DNA of 37,273 nucleotides from an uncultured Oscillospiraceae bacterium (GCA_900759385.1 CAAEUZ010000065.1:1-37273); one strand, 5' to 3'; numbered from the stretch's first letter, positions 24,817 to 32,441 are shown. Notes: generated by a model not told the origin, from the letters alone. Numbers and translations: made by a program.

Positions 24817-25656
24817 TTATATCCTGAGCTCGCCGTCGTAGACGGTGACGGCGGGGCCGGTCATGTAGATCAGGTTCTTGTCGCGGTCCCACTCGATGAG
24901 CAGCTCGCCGCCTCGCAGTATGAGCCTGGCACTGTTCTCGCAGCGGCCGTTGACGACGGCGGCGGCCAGCGCGGCGGTGGAGCCGGTGCCGCAGGCCATG
25001 GTCTCGCCGCTGCCGCGCTCCCAGACGCGCATCTTGAGCGTGTTGCGGTCGATAACCTGCACGAACTCGGTGTTCACGCGCTCGGGGAAGAGCGGGTGGT
25101 TCTCAAAAAGCGGGCCGATATTGGGCAGGTCCAACCAGTCCACATCATCGACGAAAACAACGCAGTGCGGGTTCCCAACTGAGACAGCCGTCACATTCCA
25201 CATGGTGCCGCCGACCTCCATGGGCTGGTCTATAAAGGCGGTACCGGAGGCGTCCACCGGTATCTTGGACGGCTCGAACTCCGGGGATCCCATGCAGACG
25301 CGCACGCTCTCAACAACGCCGCCGTCCACATTCAGCCACAGGGTCTTCACGCCAGCGCCGGTCTCCACGTCAATGGTGGTCTTGTCGGTCATGCCGCGCT
25401 CGTAGACGTACTTGGCCACGCAGCGGATGCCGTTGCCGCACATCTGGGCCTGGGAGCCGTCGGCGTTATACATATCCATCTGAAAATCGGCCTTATCCGA
25501 GGGGCAAATGCAGATAAGCCCGTCGCTCCCTGCGCCGAAATGGCGGTCAGACACCTTGCGGGAAAGCTCCGGCCGGTCCTCAGGCGCTATAGTTTCCTCA
25601 AAGCAGTTGACATATACATAGTCGTTGCCACAGCCTTGCATCTTGGTAAACTTCAT
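24817..25656 (-). CDS. dapF: Diaminopimelate epimerase
   Basis: 279 residues, standard length. It begins KFTKMQGCGNDYVYV, and the two catalytic cysteines lie in QMCGNGIRC (Cys73) and in ETMACGTGS (near residue 220). It converts LL- to meso-diaminopimelate, the step directly after DapL, for peptidoglycan and lysine. GGGAGTG precedes the ATG. It is the first gene behind a strong promoter; the 74-bp gap to dapL has a CCGGG...CCCGG hairpin (about 24780-24808) but no T-run, so transcription probably continues. Confidence 0.97.
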   Translation of the reverse strand: MKFTKMQGCGNDYVYVNCFEETIAPEDRPELSRKVSDRHFGAGSDGLICICPSDKADFQMDMYNADGSQAQMCGNGIRCVAKYVYERGMTDKTTIDVETGAGVKTLWLNVDGGVVESVRVCMGSPEFEPSKIPVDASGTAFIDQPMEVGGTMWNVTAVSVGNPHCVVFVDDVDWLDLPNIGPLFENHPLFPERVNTEFVQVIDRNTLKMRVWERGSGETMACGTGSTAALAAAVVNGRCENSARLILRGGELLIEWDRDKNLIYMTGPAVTVYDGELRI

Positions 25657-25704
25657 TTAAGTCACTCCCATCTGGCAGACTCGCCGCTGCGCGGCTTACA
25701 GTTA

Positions 25705-25733
25705 ATTATATACGACTTCACCCCGGCTTGCAA
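25705..25733 (-). promoter_or_regulatory. Promoter of the dapF-dapL-nagB-like-glmM cluster
   Basis: On the minus strand TTGCAA (25733-25728) and TATAAT (25710-25705) are separated by 17 bp. The leader is about 42 nt. Between here and the next terminator (25734-25886) I see no gene or clear signal. Confidence 0.78.
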
Positions 25734-25886
25734 CACAAATTGACCGATAAAGCCCTGAAAGCTGTACACAGCGGGCCGGCAGGGCCATAAACGAGACGCC
25801 CGGAGGGGCATATGCCTTAACTCCGGCCTGTGCCGTATCATTCCAGGCCCATATTCCGGTGCTCTCCTGCCACCCCGGCGCAATGA

Positions 25887-25913
25887 AAAAGGCCGCCCAC
25901 GGGGCGGCCTTTT
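25887..25913 (-). terminator. Terminator after the iron-sulfur flavoprotein gene
   Basis: AAAAGGCCGCCC (25887-25898) pairs perfectly with GGGCGGCCTTTT (25902-25913), loop ACG. It lies 16 bp past the stop codon on the minus strand, and the A-run becomes the T-run there. Confidence 0.9.
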
Positions 25914-25929
25914 CAGCATATACAGGTGT

Positions 25930-28614
25930 TTATTTGCGGGCAAACGGCTTTGTCAGGCTCTTGATAGCTATATTGCCGTAGCGCTTCATCACATGCGGGG
26001 CGAGGCTGGGGACAAGCTTGTCGTAATCCAGGCCCTCGACGTCGCGGACACGCTCGAGCTTTATGGCGTCAAACTTGCACTTTGTGGTGCAGATGCCGCA
26101 TCCGACGCACATGTACTCGTCGAGCACAACCGCGCCGCAGCCCAGGCAGCGCTCGGTCTCCTTCTTCATCTGCTCCTCGGTAAGGCTTCCGCGCAGGTCA
26201 TGGAAGGTCTTGACGGCCTCGGCGGGGCTGGCCCCGGCGGCCTTCTGGCGTGCCGTGAGGTTCAGGCCGCGCACGGCGACGCGGGCCGCGTCCTTGTCGA
26301 GGGAGAGGTACTCCTTGACGGCGCGGCCGAGCACCAGGCTCTGGCCCTCATGCACGAAGCGGTGGATGGAGATGCTGGCCTCCTTGCCGGCGGCAATGGC
26401 GTCGATGGCAAAGCGCGCGCCGGTGACGACGTCGCCGCCCGCGAATATATCGCCCTCGTCGGTCTGCAGGGTCACTTTGTCCACTTCGACCGTGCCCTTC
26501 TTCGTGAGGCGCACCGCCGTGCCCTTGAGCATATTGCCCAGGTCCACACGCTGGCCTATGGCGGCCACCACGCAGTCGGCGGCTATCTCCTTTGTCTCCC
26601 CGGTCGGGACGGCGGCGCGGCGTCCGCTAGCGTCGGCCTCGCCCAGGCTCATAAGCGTCAGCCTGACGCCTGTGACCTTCTCATCGCCGAGGATTTCCGC
26701 CGGGCTGGCGAGGAAGGCGAACTTCACGCCCTCGGCTTCCGCCTCGGCTATCTCGTCGTCGGAAGCGGGCATCTCCCCGCGGCTGCGGCGGTAGACCACG
26801 GTGACGTCCTCCGCGCCCAGGCGCAATGCCGCGCGGGCCACGTCCATGGCCGTGTTGCCGCCGCCGATGACGGCGACGCTCCTGCCCACTGCGGGCCTGT
26901 TCTCCGTGTTGACGGCACTGAGGAACTCTATGCCGCCCCATACTCCGGCCTTGTCCTCGCCGGGCACGCCGAGCTTCACGCTCTTCCAGGCGCCGGCAGC
27001 GAGATAGAAGGCCTCGTAGCCCTCCTCACGCAGCTGCTGTATGGTCACGTCGGAGCCGACCTCCACGCCGCACCTGAACTCCACGCCCAGCTGGCGCAGC
27101 ACGTCGATCTCAGCCTCCACGACGTCTTTCTCCAGCCTGAACGACGGGATTACGCGCGTGAGCATACCGCCGACGCGGTCGCCCTTTTCAAAGACGGTGA
27201 CGGGATAGCCCTTTACCGCGAGGTAATAGGCACAGCTCAGGCCGCTCGGGCCGCCGCCGATGACGGCGATCTTGTTCGTGAAGGGCTTGCCGGTCTGGTT
27301 GAGCATGGGCGGGACGTAGCGGGTCTCCGCGCTGAGCTCCTTGTCGGCGATGAACTTCTTGATGTCGTCGATGGCGATGGGCTGGTCTATGTCGCCGCGG
27401 GTGCAGGCGTCCTCGCACTTGCGGTTGCAGATGCGGCCGCAGACCGCCGGGAAGGGGTTCTCCTTCTTGATGAGCTCCAGCGCCTCTAAATACTTGCCCT
27501 GGCTGGCGAGCTTGATGTAGCCCTGCACGGGGATGTGCGCGGGACACTCCATCTTGCACGGCGCGGTGCCGCTCTCCGCTACGTGGGTGCGGTTGGTACG
27601 GTAGTCGACGTTGAAGTGCTTTTCAGTCCAGGGCTGGTCGAAGGGCGTGCGCGTCTCCGGCTCCGGATTGGAGCAGAGCTTGGCGCCCAGCTTGAGCGCG
27701 CCCATCTGGCAGTTCTCCACGCACTGTCCGCAGGCGACGCACTTGTCGCGGTCCACGCGCGCGACATAGTTGGTGCGCAGCATGTCCGGGTCGTTGAAGT
27801 ATTCGCCCAGGCGCAGCGCCAGACATGAGCAGCCGCAGCAGTTGCAGATGGCGGTGGGACCGTCATAGCCCTCGGCCTCGTTGATCTCGTGCACCAGGCC
27901 GTTGTCCTCGGCGCGCTTGAGTATCTCCTTGGCCTCCTCCTTGCTGACCAGGCGGTGGCTGCCCTGCTTGGAGAAGAACTTGGCGTTGTCGTTTATGTAC
28001 ATGCACATGTCTTCTTCGAGGTGGCCGCAGCCCTCGCCCATTATGCGCCGGGTACGGCGGCAGGAACATGGTCCCACGGATATCGCCCAGGCGTTGTCAA
28101 TTATGCGCTCCACCTCGTCATACGGGGCGGCATGGGTGTCGTTTTTGATGGCGCTGCCGACCGGCATGACGCGCATGGGGCCCATGCCCACGGGGAAGTT
28201 GGGCACAAGGATCGGCGTGCGGTAGCGGGTATAGCGCTCAAAGCACTCGGCAATGACCGGGTATTTCTCCACCTGAGACTTGACGGACAGCATGCCCTCC
28301 ATGATGCCGGGCACCCAGATGGGATAGTAGTACGTCTCCTCCTCCCCGTCATAGACGCAGCGGACTATGCCGCAGTCGGCCAGCTTGTTTACCTGTTCCT
28401 GAGCGTAGTCCACGCTCACCCCCGCCTTGCGGGCTATCTCCTCTATATGGCGCGGGCGGCGCACTTTCACATGCATGCCTACGTCGGCCATCTCGTCCGT
28501 CACGACCGGGTCGAGTATCATGTACTCGGGATCGCTCGGCGTCACACCGGTATAGGTACCGCATTCCAGGCTGATTTTCGTCGCCAGGAGGAGTATCTTT
28601 TTCCTGAATGCCAT
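25930..28614 (-). CDS. Large iron-sulfur flavin oxidoreductase (GltD-like) with an N-terminal winged-helix-like and cysteine-rich region
   Basis: 894 residues from the ATG for MAFRKK, preceded by AAGGAAGG; the ATG six codons earlier has no site. In order: an N-terminal region with a helix-turn-helix-like segment (RPRHIEEIARKAGVSVDYAQ, about 53-72); a cysteine-rich block (PCSCRRTRR near 182, CNCCGCSC near 257-264); a ferredoxin motif CVACGQCVENC (about 292-302); the GltD-type CPAHIPVQGYI and CNRKCEDAC region; FAD (IGGGPSG, about 452) and NAD(P)H (IGGGNTAMD, about 590) sites; and a C-terminal CVGCGICTTKC cluster. It probably moves electrons between NAD(P)H and a ferredoxin-like or enzyme partner in the cytoplasm. 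The partner is not encoded next to it, and its oxidoreductase substrate is unknown. Confidence 0.85.
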   Translation of the reverse strand: MAFRKKILLLATKISLECGTYTGVTPSDPEYMILDPVVTDEMADVGMHVKVRRPRHIEEIARKAGVSVDYAQEQVNKLADCGIVRCVYDGEEETYYYPIWVPGIMEGMLSVKSQVEKYPVIAECFERYTRYRTPILVPNFPVGMGPMRVMPVGSAIKNDTHAAPYDEVERIIDNAWAISVGPCSCRRTRRIMGEGCGHLEEDMCMYINDNAKFFSKQGSHRLVSKEEAKEILKRAEDNGLVHEINEAEGYDGPTAICNCCGCSCLALRLGEYFNDPDMLRTNYVARVDRDKCVACGQCVENCQMGALKLGAKLCSNPEPETRTPFDQPWTEKHFNVDYRTNRTHVAESGTAPCKMECPAHIPVQGYIKLASQGKYLEALELIKKENPFPAVCGRICNRKCEDACTRGDIDQPIAIDDIKKFIADKELSAETRYVPPMLNQTGKPFTNKIAVIGGGPSGLSCAYYLAVKGYPVTVFEKGDRVGGMLTRVIPSFRLEKDVVEAEIDVLRQLGVEFRCGVEVGSDVTIQQLREEGYEAFYLAAGAWKSVKLGVPGEDKAGVWGGIEFLSAVNTENRPAVGRSVAVIGGGNTAMDVARAALRLGAEDVTVVYRRSRGEMPASDDEIAEAEAEGVKFAFLASPAEILGDEKVTGVRLTLMSLGEADASGRRAAVPTGETKEIAADCVVAAIGQRVDLGNMLKGTAVRLTKKGTVEVDKVTLQTDEGDIFAGGDVVTGARFAIDAIAAGKEASISIHRFVHEGQSLVLGRAVKEYLSLDKDAARVAVRGLNLTARQKAAGASPAEAVKTFHDLRGSLTEEQMKKETERCLGCGAVVLDEYMCVGCGICTTKCKFDAIKLERVRDVEGLDYDKLVPSLAPHVMKRYGNIAIKSLTKPFARK

Positions 28615-28668
28615 GTTGTCCCTTCCTTTCATATGTGAGTATATACATTAGCAGCTGAACTTATAAAC

Positions 28669-28697
28669 ATTATATGCCGCGCCTGTCCGTTATTCAA
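28669..28697 (-). promoter_or_regulatory. Promoter of the iron-sulfur flavoprotein gene
   Basis: On the minus strand TTGAAT (28697-28692) and TATAAT (28674-28669) are separated by 17 bp. The leader is about 50 nt. It diverges from the hypA promoter. Confidence 0.75.
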
Positions 28698-28752
28698 TTA
28701 ACATGTTTGTCGAACTCTTGCCGATGTTTTTGGCCATTTTAACGTATGATTG

Positions 28753-28763
28753 TGGTTAGACCA
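28753..28763. promoter_or_regulatory. TGGT-N3-ACCA operator-like palindrome in the divergent region
   Basis: TGGT-TAG-ACCA lies 17 bp upstream of the hypA -35 box and about 55 bp from the -35 of the divergent flavoprotein gene. This half-site and spacing are the known pattern for FadR/PdhR-type GntR regulators. A second copy occurs at 34044-34054. No such regulator gene is in the window. Confidence 0.45.
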
Positions 28764-28780
28764 GCAAATTCCAGGCGGTA

Positions 28781-28809
28781 TTGACCAATTCCTGCAGACG
28801 TGCTATGAT
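28781..28809 (+). promoter_or_regulatory. Promoter of hypA
   Basis: TTGACC (28781-28786) and TATGAT (28804-28809) are separated by 17 bp, with GGAGGTGAGG and the start codon following within 25 bp. Confidence 0.78.
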
Positions 28810-28832
28810 GTCAGCAGTCCGGAGGTGAGGTC

Positions 28833-29174
28833 ATGCATGAAATAGGCGTTGTGCGCCAGATGCTGAAAACAGTGGAGGAATTCGCGGCGGAAAACGAGAT
28901 CGACGACATTGTCTCCATTGTGCTGGAGATAGGCGACCTGTCCATGATAATACCCAAGTATGTGGAAGACATTTACTCTGTCATTGTTGAGGGCACCCGC
29001 TTTGAGCACACCGACCTGGTCATAGAGACCGTCGAGGGTCAGGGCGTGTGCAGGCAGTGCAAGCGCGCCTTCCCCATCGTCAAGAACGAGGGCTACTGCC
29101 CGCGCTGCGGCAAAAGGGACGCGGATATAATCAGCGGCCGGGACTTTGTCATCAAAGAAATTGTAGTGCCCTGA
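28833..29174 (+). CDS. hypA: HypA-family nickel metallochaperone
   Basis: 113 residues, standard length. It starts with the invariant MHE, whose His2 binds nickel, and carries the zinc site CRQC-x12-CPRC (about 72-91). HypA delivers nickel to [NiFe] hydrogenase maturation together with HypB. No hypB or hydrogenase gene is in the window; the neighbour across the divergent promoter region is the iron-sulfur flavoprotein. The first ATG has a strong GGAGGTGAGG site. The protein could serve another nickel enzyme. No terminator follows; the next 70 bp lead into the attenuator promoter. Confidence 0.92.
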   Translation: MHEIGVVRQMLKTVEEFAAENEIDDIVSIVLEIGDLSMIIPKYVEDIYSVIVEGTRFEHTDLVIETVEGQGVCRQCKRAFPIVKNEGYCPRCGKRDADIISGRDFVIKEIVVP

Positions 29175-29243
29175 AGGGACATTTTGTGCACCTTGCCTGT
29201 ATCGTTCTCAGGGACCGGCTCCAAATTGTGCGGTTTTTGGGCA

Positions 29244-29272
29244 TTGACTTTTGCAGCGCAAAGCGTTATCGT
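29244..29272 (+). promoter_or_regulatory. Promoter of the leader peptide and aromatic amino acid ABC importer
   Basis: TTGACT (29244-29249) and TATCGT (29267-29272) are separated by 17 bp. The spacer holds an inverted repeat TTTGC-AGC-GCAAA (29250-29262), a possible repressor site. Predicted start is near 29279, leaving about 40 nt before the leader peptide start. Confidence 0.6.
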
Positions 29273-29319
29273 ATATGCAACACCAAAACACGGCCCTGTG
29301 CCGGAAAGGAGACAGTCAC

Positions 29320-29481
29320 ATGAAGAACCTCAGCGCCAACATCCAGAACCGTGTGAATTCCGTCTCCATCTGCGCCCAGGCTCGCAATGCTTTTGCGGGC
29401 TTCTTTAGCTATGTCTACTTTTACTTTTACTTTTATTTCCAGACAAAGCTTGGAAGCCTGACAAGACCCGCGGCCTGTTGA
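29320..29481 (+). CDS. 53-residue Phe/Tyr-rich leader peptide (transcription attenuator)
   Basis: An open reading frame with ATG at 29320, an AAAGGAG site 8 bp upstream and TGA at 29479-29481. Residues 31-40 read YVYFYFYFYF, nine aromatic residues out of ten; in all there are seven Phe and five Tyr, and no Trp. The stop codon lies 16 bp before a strong terminator (29497-29533), beyond which the ABC importer genes start. This is the layout of amino acid leader peptides such as those of pheA and his operons: ribosome stalling on Phe/Tyr codons when charged tRNA is scarce favours an antiterminator, while reaching the stop codon masks it. The peptide itself probably has no function. A small secreted peptide is less likely, as there is no signal sequence. 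Confidence 0.85.
   Translation: MKNLSANIQNRVNSVSICAQARNAFAGFFSYVYFYFYFYFQTKLGSLTRPAAC
29416..29433 (+). repeat. TACTTT hexamer repeat encoding Tyr-Phe in the leader
   Basis: Three exact copies of TACTTT in frame, continued by TATTTC, encode the Tyr-Phe run. Gain or loss of one unit would add or remove one Tyr-Phe pair without shifting the frame. Confidence 0.8.
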
Positions 29482-29503
29482 CATCAATTCAGCGACAACG
29501 GCC
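29472..29503 (+). promoter_or_regulatory. Predicted antiterminator of the Phe/Tyr attenuator
   Basis: GGCC (29472-29475), a bulged T, and GTTG (29477-29480) can pair with CAAC (29496-29499) and GGCC (29500-29503), loop 15 nt. The 3' strand is the 5' arm of the terminator, so the two folds exclude each other. The 5' strand overlaps the leader's last codons and stop, where a terminating ribosome would cover it. A further GCGGG (29395-29399) could pair with CCCGC (29467-29471) as a protector when no ribosome is present. Confidence 0.6.
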
Positions 29504-29533
29504 CTCGCCTTGAACGGCGGGGGCCGTTTTTTT
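29497..29533 (+). terminator. Intrinsic terminator of the Phe/Tyr attenuator
   Basis: A 12-13 bp stem (29497-29509 with 29516-29528, one G-U pair, loop TTGAAC) is followed by seven T (29527-29533). It lies between the leader peptide stop and the first importer gene, with no promoter seen after it, so importer expression requires read-through. Confidence 0.92.
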
Positions 29534-29570
29534 GTTGCCCAGAAAACGCAAATCGGAAAAGGAGACAAAA

Positions 29571-30614
29571 ATGATGAAGATGAAGAAACTGCTCTGCATC
29601 GCCATCGCGGCGATAATGGTCCTCGCTCTCGCGGCCTGCGGCAGCACCAATACCCAGACCAGTGAGAACGGCGCCCCGTCCTCCGCTCCCAGCGACGCCG
29701 CCAGCCCCAGCGCCGAAAACACCGCGCCGGCCGAGGCACAGTACGTGGTCGGCATCTGCCAGCAGATGACCCACGACGCGCTCGACGCCGCCACTCAGGG
29801 CTTCAAGGACGCTCTCAACGAGATCCTCGGCGAGGGCACTGTGGAGTTCAAAGAGGGCAACGCCGGCGGCGAGCAGACCAACTGCACCACGATAATCGAC
29901 GGCTTCGTCTCCGAGGGCGTGGACCTCATCCTCGCCAACGCCACCTGGCCGCTGCAGGCTGCCGCCTCCGCCACGTCCGAGATTCCCATCCTCGGCACCA
30001 GCGTCACCGATTACGCCACCGCGCTGAACCTTGACAACTGGACCGGCACTGTCGGCAACAACATCTCCGGCACCAGCGACCTCGCCCCGCTCGACCAGCA
30101 GGCGGCCGTGATCCAGGAGCTCTTCCCCGACGCCACCAACATCGGCCTGCTCTACTGCTCCGGCGAGCCCAACAGCGTCTACCAGATCGAGACCATCACC
30201 GGCTATCTGGAGGAGATGGGCTACACCTGCACCCCCTACGCCTTCACCGACGTGAACGACCTCTCTTCCGTCACCCAGACCGCCTGTGACAGCTCCGATG
30301 TGATTTACATCCCCACCGACAACACCGCCGCCGCCAACACCGAGACCATAGCCAACGTGGTCATCCCAAACGGCGTGCCTGTCATCACCGGCGAGAGCGG
30401 TCTCTGCTCCGGCTGCGGAGTGGCCACCCTGTCCATCGACTACTACGACCTCGGCTACACCACCGGCGAGATGGCCGCGGATATACTCCAGGGCGAGGCC
30501 GACATCACCACCATGGCCGTCCAGAGTGCTCCCAACGTCACCAAGATGTACAACGCCGCCAACTGTGAGGCCCTGAACATCACCATCCCCGACGACTACG
30601 TGGTAATAGAGTAA
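29571..30614 (+). CDS. ABC importer substrate-binding lipoprotein, TrpX-like (predicted Phe/Tyr)
   Basis: 347 residues from the ATG of MMKMKK, with AAAGGAG upstream; a TTG 39 bp earlier lies just after the terminator and has no site. A lipoprotein signal ends in LAAC (Cys23), so the mature protein is membrane anchored outside the cell, after an acidic Ser/Pro/Asn linker (24-50). The two-lobed body (YVVGICQQM, GGEQTNCTTIIDGF, DLILANATWPLQAA, GTSVTDYATAL, CSGEPNS, VIYIPTDN) fits the ABC_sub_bind family that includes streptococcal TrpX and, as I recall, the tyrosine-binding C. difficile CD0873. Ligand preference for Phe and/or Tyr is inferred from the leader. It is roughly 70 percent identical by eye to the second binding protein downstream. 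Confidence 0.88.
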   Translation: MMKMKKLLCIAIAAIMVLALAACGSTNTQTSENGAPSSAPSDAASPSAENTAPAEAQYVVGICQQMTHDALDAATQGFKDALNEILGEGTVEFKEGNAGGEQTNCTTIIDGFVSEGVDLILANATWPLQAAASATSEIPILGTSVTDYATALNLDNWTGTVGNNISGTSDLAPLDQQAAVIQELFPDATNIGLLYCSGEPNSVYQIETITGYLEEMGYTCTPYAFTDVNDLSSVTQTACDSSDVIYIPTDNTAAANTETIANVVIPNGVPVITGESGLCSGCGVATLSIDYYDLGYTTGEMAADILQGEADITTMAVQSAPNVTKMYNAANCEALNITIPDDYVVIE

Positions 30615-30639
30615 GGACAGAACACATCTAATAACACCC

Positions 30640-30666
30640 CACAGGGGAGGACGGTCCTCCCCTGTG
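30640..30666 (+). other. Stable intergenic hairpin between binding protein and permease genes
   Basis: A 12-bp perfect stem (30640-30651 with 30655-30666, loop CGG) lies 25 bp after the lipoprotein stop. It has no T-run, so it probably protects the 3' end of the binding-protein message and allows more binding protein than permease to be made, as is common in importer operons. Confidence 0.65.
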
Positions 30667-30694
30667 AGGGCGAATGTACGGAGGCAATTAACCG

Positions 30695-31657
30695 ATGGAT
30701 TTCCTGCAATCACTTATAAATTCCCTGCCCGGCGTGGTCGGCCAGGGGCTGATATGGGGCCTGATGGCCATGGGCGTTTACATCACCTACCGCGTGCTCG
30801 ACATAGCCGACCTTACGGTTGACGGCACGCTGGGAACCGGCGGCGCCGTGTGCGTGCTCCTGATGGTAAACGGCATGAACGGATGGCTCGCGCTCCTAAT
30901 TGCCACGTGTGCCGGCATGCTCGCCGGCCTGGTCACGGGTCTCTTCCACACGAAATGCGGGATCCCGGCAATACTCTCCGGCATACTCACGCAGCTGGCC
31001 CTTTACTCCGTAAACCTGAGGATCATGGGCTGGGGCACCTCGGCCGGAACCCAGGCCACCCTGGCCATAAGCGTTGACAAGTACGACCTGCTCGTCTCCT
31101 CGCGCTATGTACGCGAGCTGGGGCTGAACAATCCGATCATTATCCTCACAGTAGTCACCGCCGCAGTCATATGCCTGCTCTGGTGGTATTTCAAGACCGA
31201 GTCCGGCAGCGCGCTGCGCGCCACCGGCGCCAACCGCCAGATGGCCAGGGCCCAGGGCATAAACACCTCCCGGGGCACGGTTATCGGCCTGATGATCTCC
31301 AACGGCATGGTCGGCCTCGCCGGCGGCCTGCTCGCCCAGTACCAGGGCAGCAGCAGCGTGGACATGGGCCGCGGCGCTATCGTCATCGGCCTGGCCGCCG
31401 TCATAATCGGCGAGGTGCTCCTGCGCGGGCACGGCAAGGTGCTCGTCGGGCTCATCGGCTGCACCGTCGGCGCCATTGTCTACTACTTCGTCATCCAGAT
31501 AGTGCTCAGGCTCGGCCTCGGCACCAACGACCTCAAACTTTTCACCGCACTCATAGTCGCGCTCTTCCTCGCCGTCCCCTACTGGAAGGGCAAAGCCGCC
31601 AGCGCCCGCAGGCGCTCCGCCAATCTCAAGGAGGATAAGAACAATGCTAGAGCTTAA
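30695..31657 (+). CDS. ABC importer permease, TrpY-like
   Basis: 320 residues with about 8-9 hydrophobic spans, of the BPD_transp_2 (RbsC/LivH-like) family. The N-terminus GLIWGLMAMGVYITYRVLDIADLTVDGTLG is typical of the TrpY group; the cytoplasmic coupling loop (SALRATGANRQMARAQGIN, about 170-190) contacts the ATPase. CGGAGG lies upstream of the ATG. Its 3' end overlaps the ATPase gene by 14 bp. It imports the ligand delivered by the lipoproteins. Confidence 0.92.
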   Translation: MDFLQSLINSLPGVVGQGLIWGLMAMGVYITYRVLDIADLTVDGTLGTGGAVCVLLMVNGMNGWLALLIATCAGMLAGLVTGLFHTKCGIPAILSGILTQLALYSVNLRIMGWGTSAGTQATLAISVDKYDLLVSSRYVRELGLNNPIIILTVVTAAVICLLWWYFKTESGSALRATGANRQMARAQGINTSRGTVIGLMISNGMVGLAGGLLAQYQGSSSVDMGRGAIVIGLAAVIIGEVLLRGHGKVLVGLIGCTVGAIVYYFVIQIVLRLGLGTNDLKLFTALIVALFLAVPYWKGKAASARRRSANLKEDKNNARA

Positions 31658-32441
31658 AAACGTCTACAAGACCTTCAACCCCGGCACCATAAACGCCAAG
31701 ACTGCGCTCAGCGGCCTCGACCTTCGCTTGAACGACGGCGACTTTGTCACAGTTATCGGCGGCAACGGCGCCGGCAAGAGCACTATGCTCAACGCCATCG
31801 CGGGCGCGTTCGAAGTTGACGGCGGCAGCATAAGCATAGACGGCACCGATATCACCCGCCAGAGCGAGCACAAGCGCGCCGCCATGATAGGCCGCGTGTT
31901 CCAGGACCCCATGATGGGCACGGCGCCCACCATGACCATTGAGGAGAACCTGGCCCTCGCCGCCCGCCGCGGCCGCCGCCGCACCCTGGCCTGGGGCATC
32001 AGGAAAAGCGAGCGCGCCGATTACCGCGACCAGCTCGCCAGCCTGGGCCTCGGCCTGGAGAACCGCATGACCACCCGCGCCGGGCTGCTCTCCGGCGGCC
32101 AGCGTCAGGCGCTGACGCTGTTAATGGCCTCCCTGGTGAAGCCTCGCCTGCTGCTCCTCGACGAGCACACCGCCGCTCTCGACCCCGGCACCGCCGCGCG
32201 CGTCCTCGAGCTCTCCGACCAGATAGTCTCCGAAGGCCGGCTCACCACGCTGATGGTCACCCACAACATGCGCGACGCCATAGAGCACGGCAACCGTCTC
32301 ATCATGATGAACGAGGGCAGGATAGTCCTCGACATCTCCGGCGAGGAGAAGCGCCGCCTCACGGTGGACTCCCTGCTGGCCAGGTTCTCCCGCGCCTCCG
32401 GTGAGGAGCTGCTCACCGACCGCGTGCTGATAGGCGCATAA
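31644..32441 (+). CDS. ABC importer ATP-binding protein, TrpZ-like
   Basis: 265 residues. Walker A is GGNGAGKST (about 38-46), the Q-loop lies in VFQDPM, the signature is LSGGQRQALTL (about 150), Walker B is LLLLDEHTAALDP and the switch histidine lies in VTHNM. AAGGAGG is within the end of the permease gene, showing coupled translation. It hydrolyses ATP to drive uptake through the permease. The Walker B aspartate-glutamate pair followed by His-Thr is typical of this TrpZ/YufO-type subgroup. Confidence 0.94.
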   Translation: MLELKNVYKTFNPGTINAKTALSGLDLRLNDGDFVTVIGGNGAGKSTMLNAIAGAFEVDGGSISIDGTDITRQSEHKRAAMIGRVFQDPMMGTAPTMTIEENLALAARRGRRRTLAWGIRKSERADYRDQLASLGLGLENRMTTRAGLLSGGQRQALTLLMASLVKPRLLLLDEHTAALDPGTAARVLELSDQIVSEGRLTTLMVTHNMRDAIEHGNRLIMMNEGRIVLDISGEEKRRLTVDSLLARFSRASGEELLTDRVLIGA

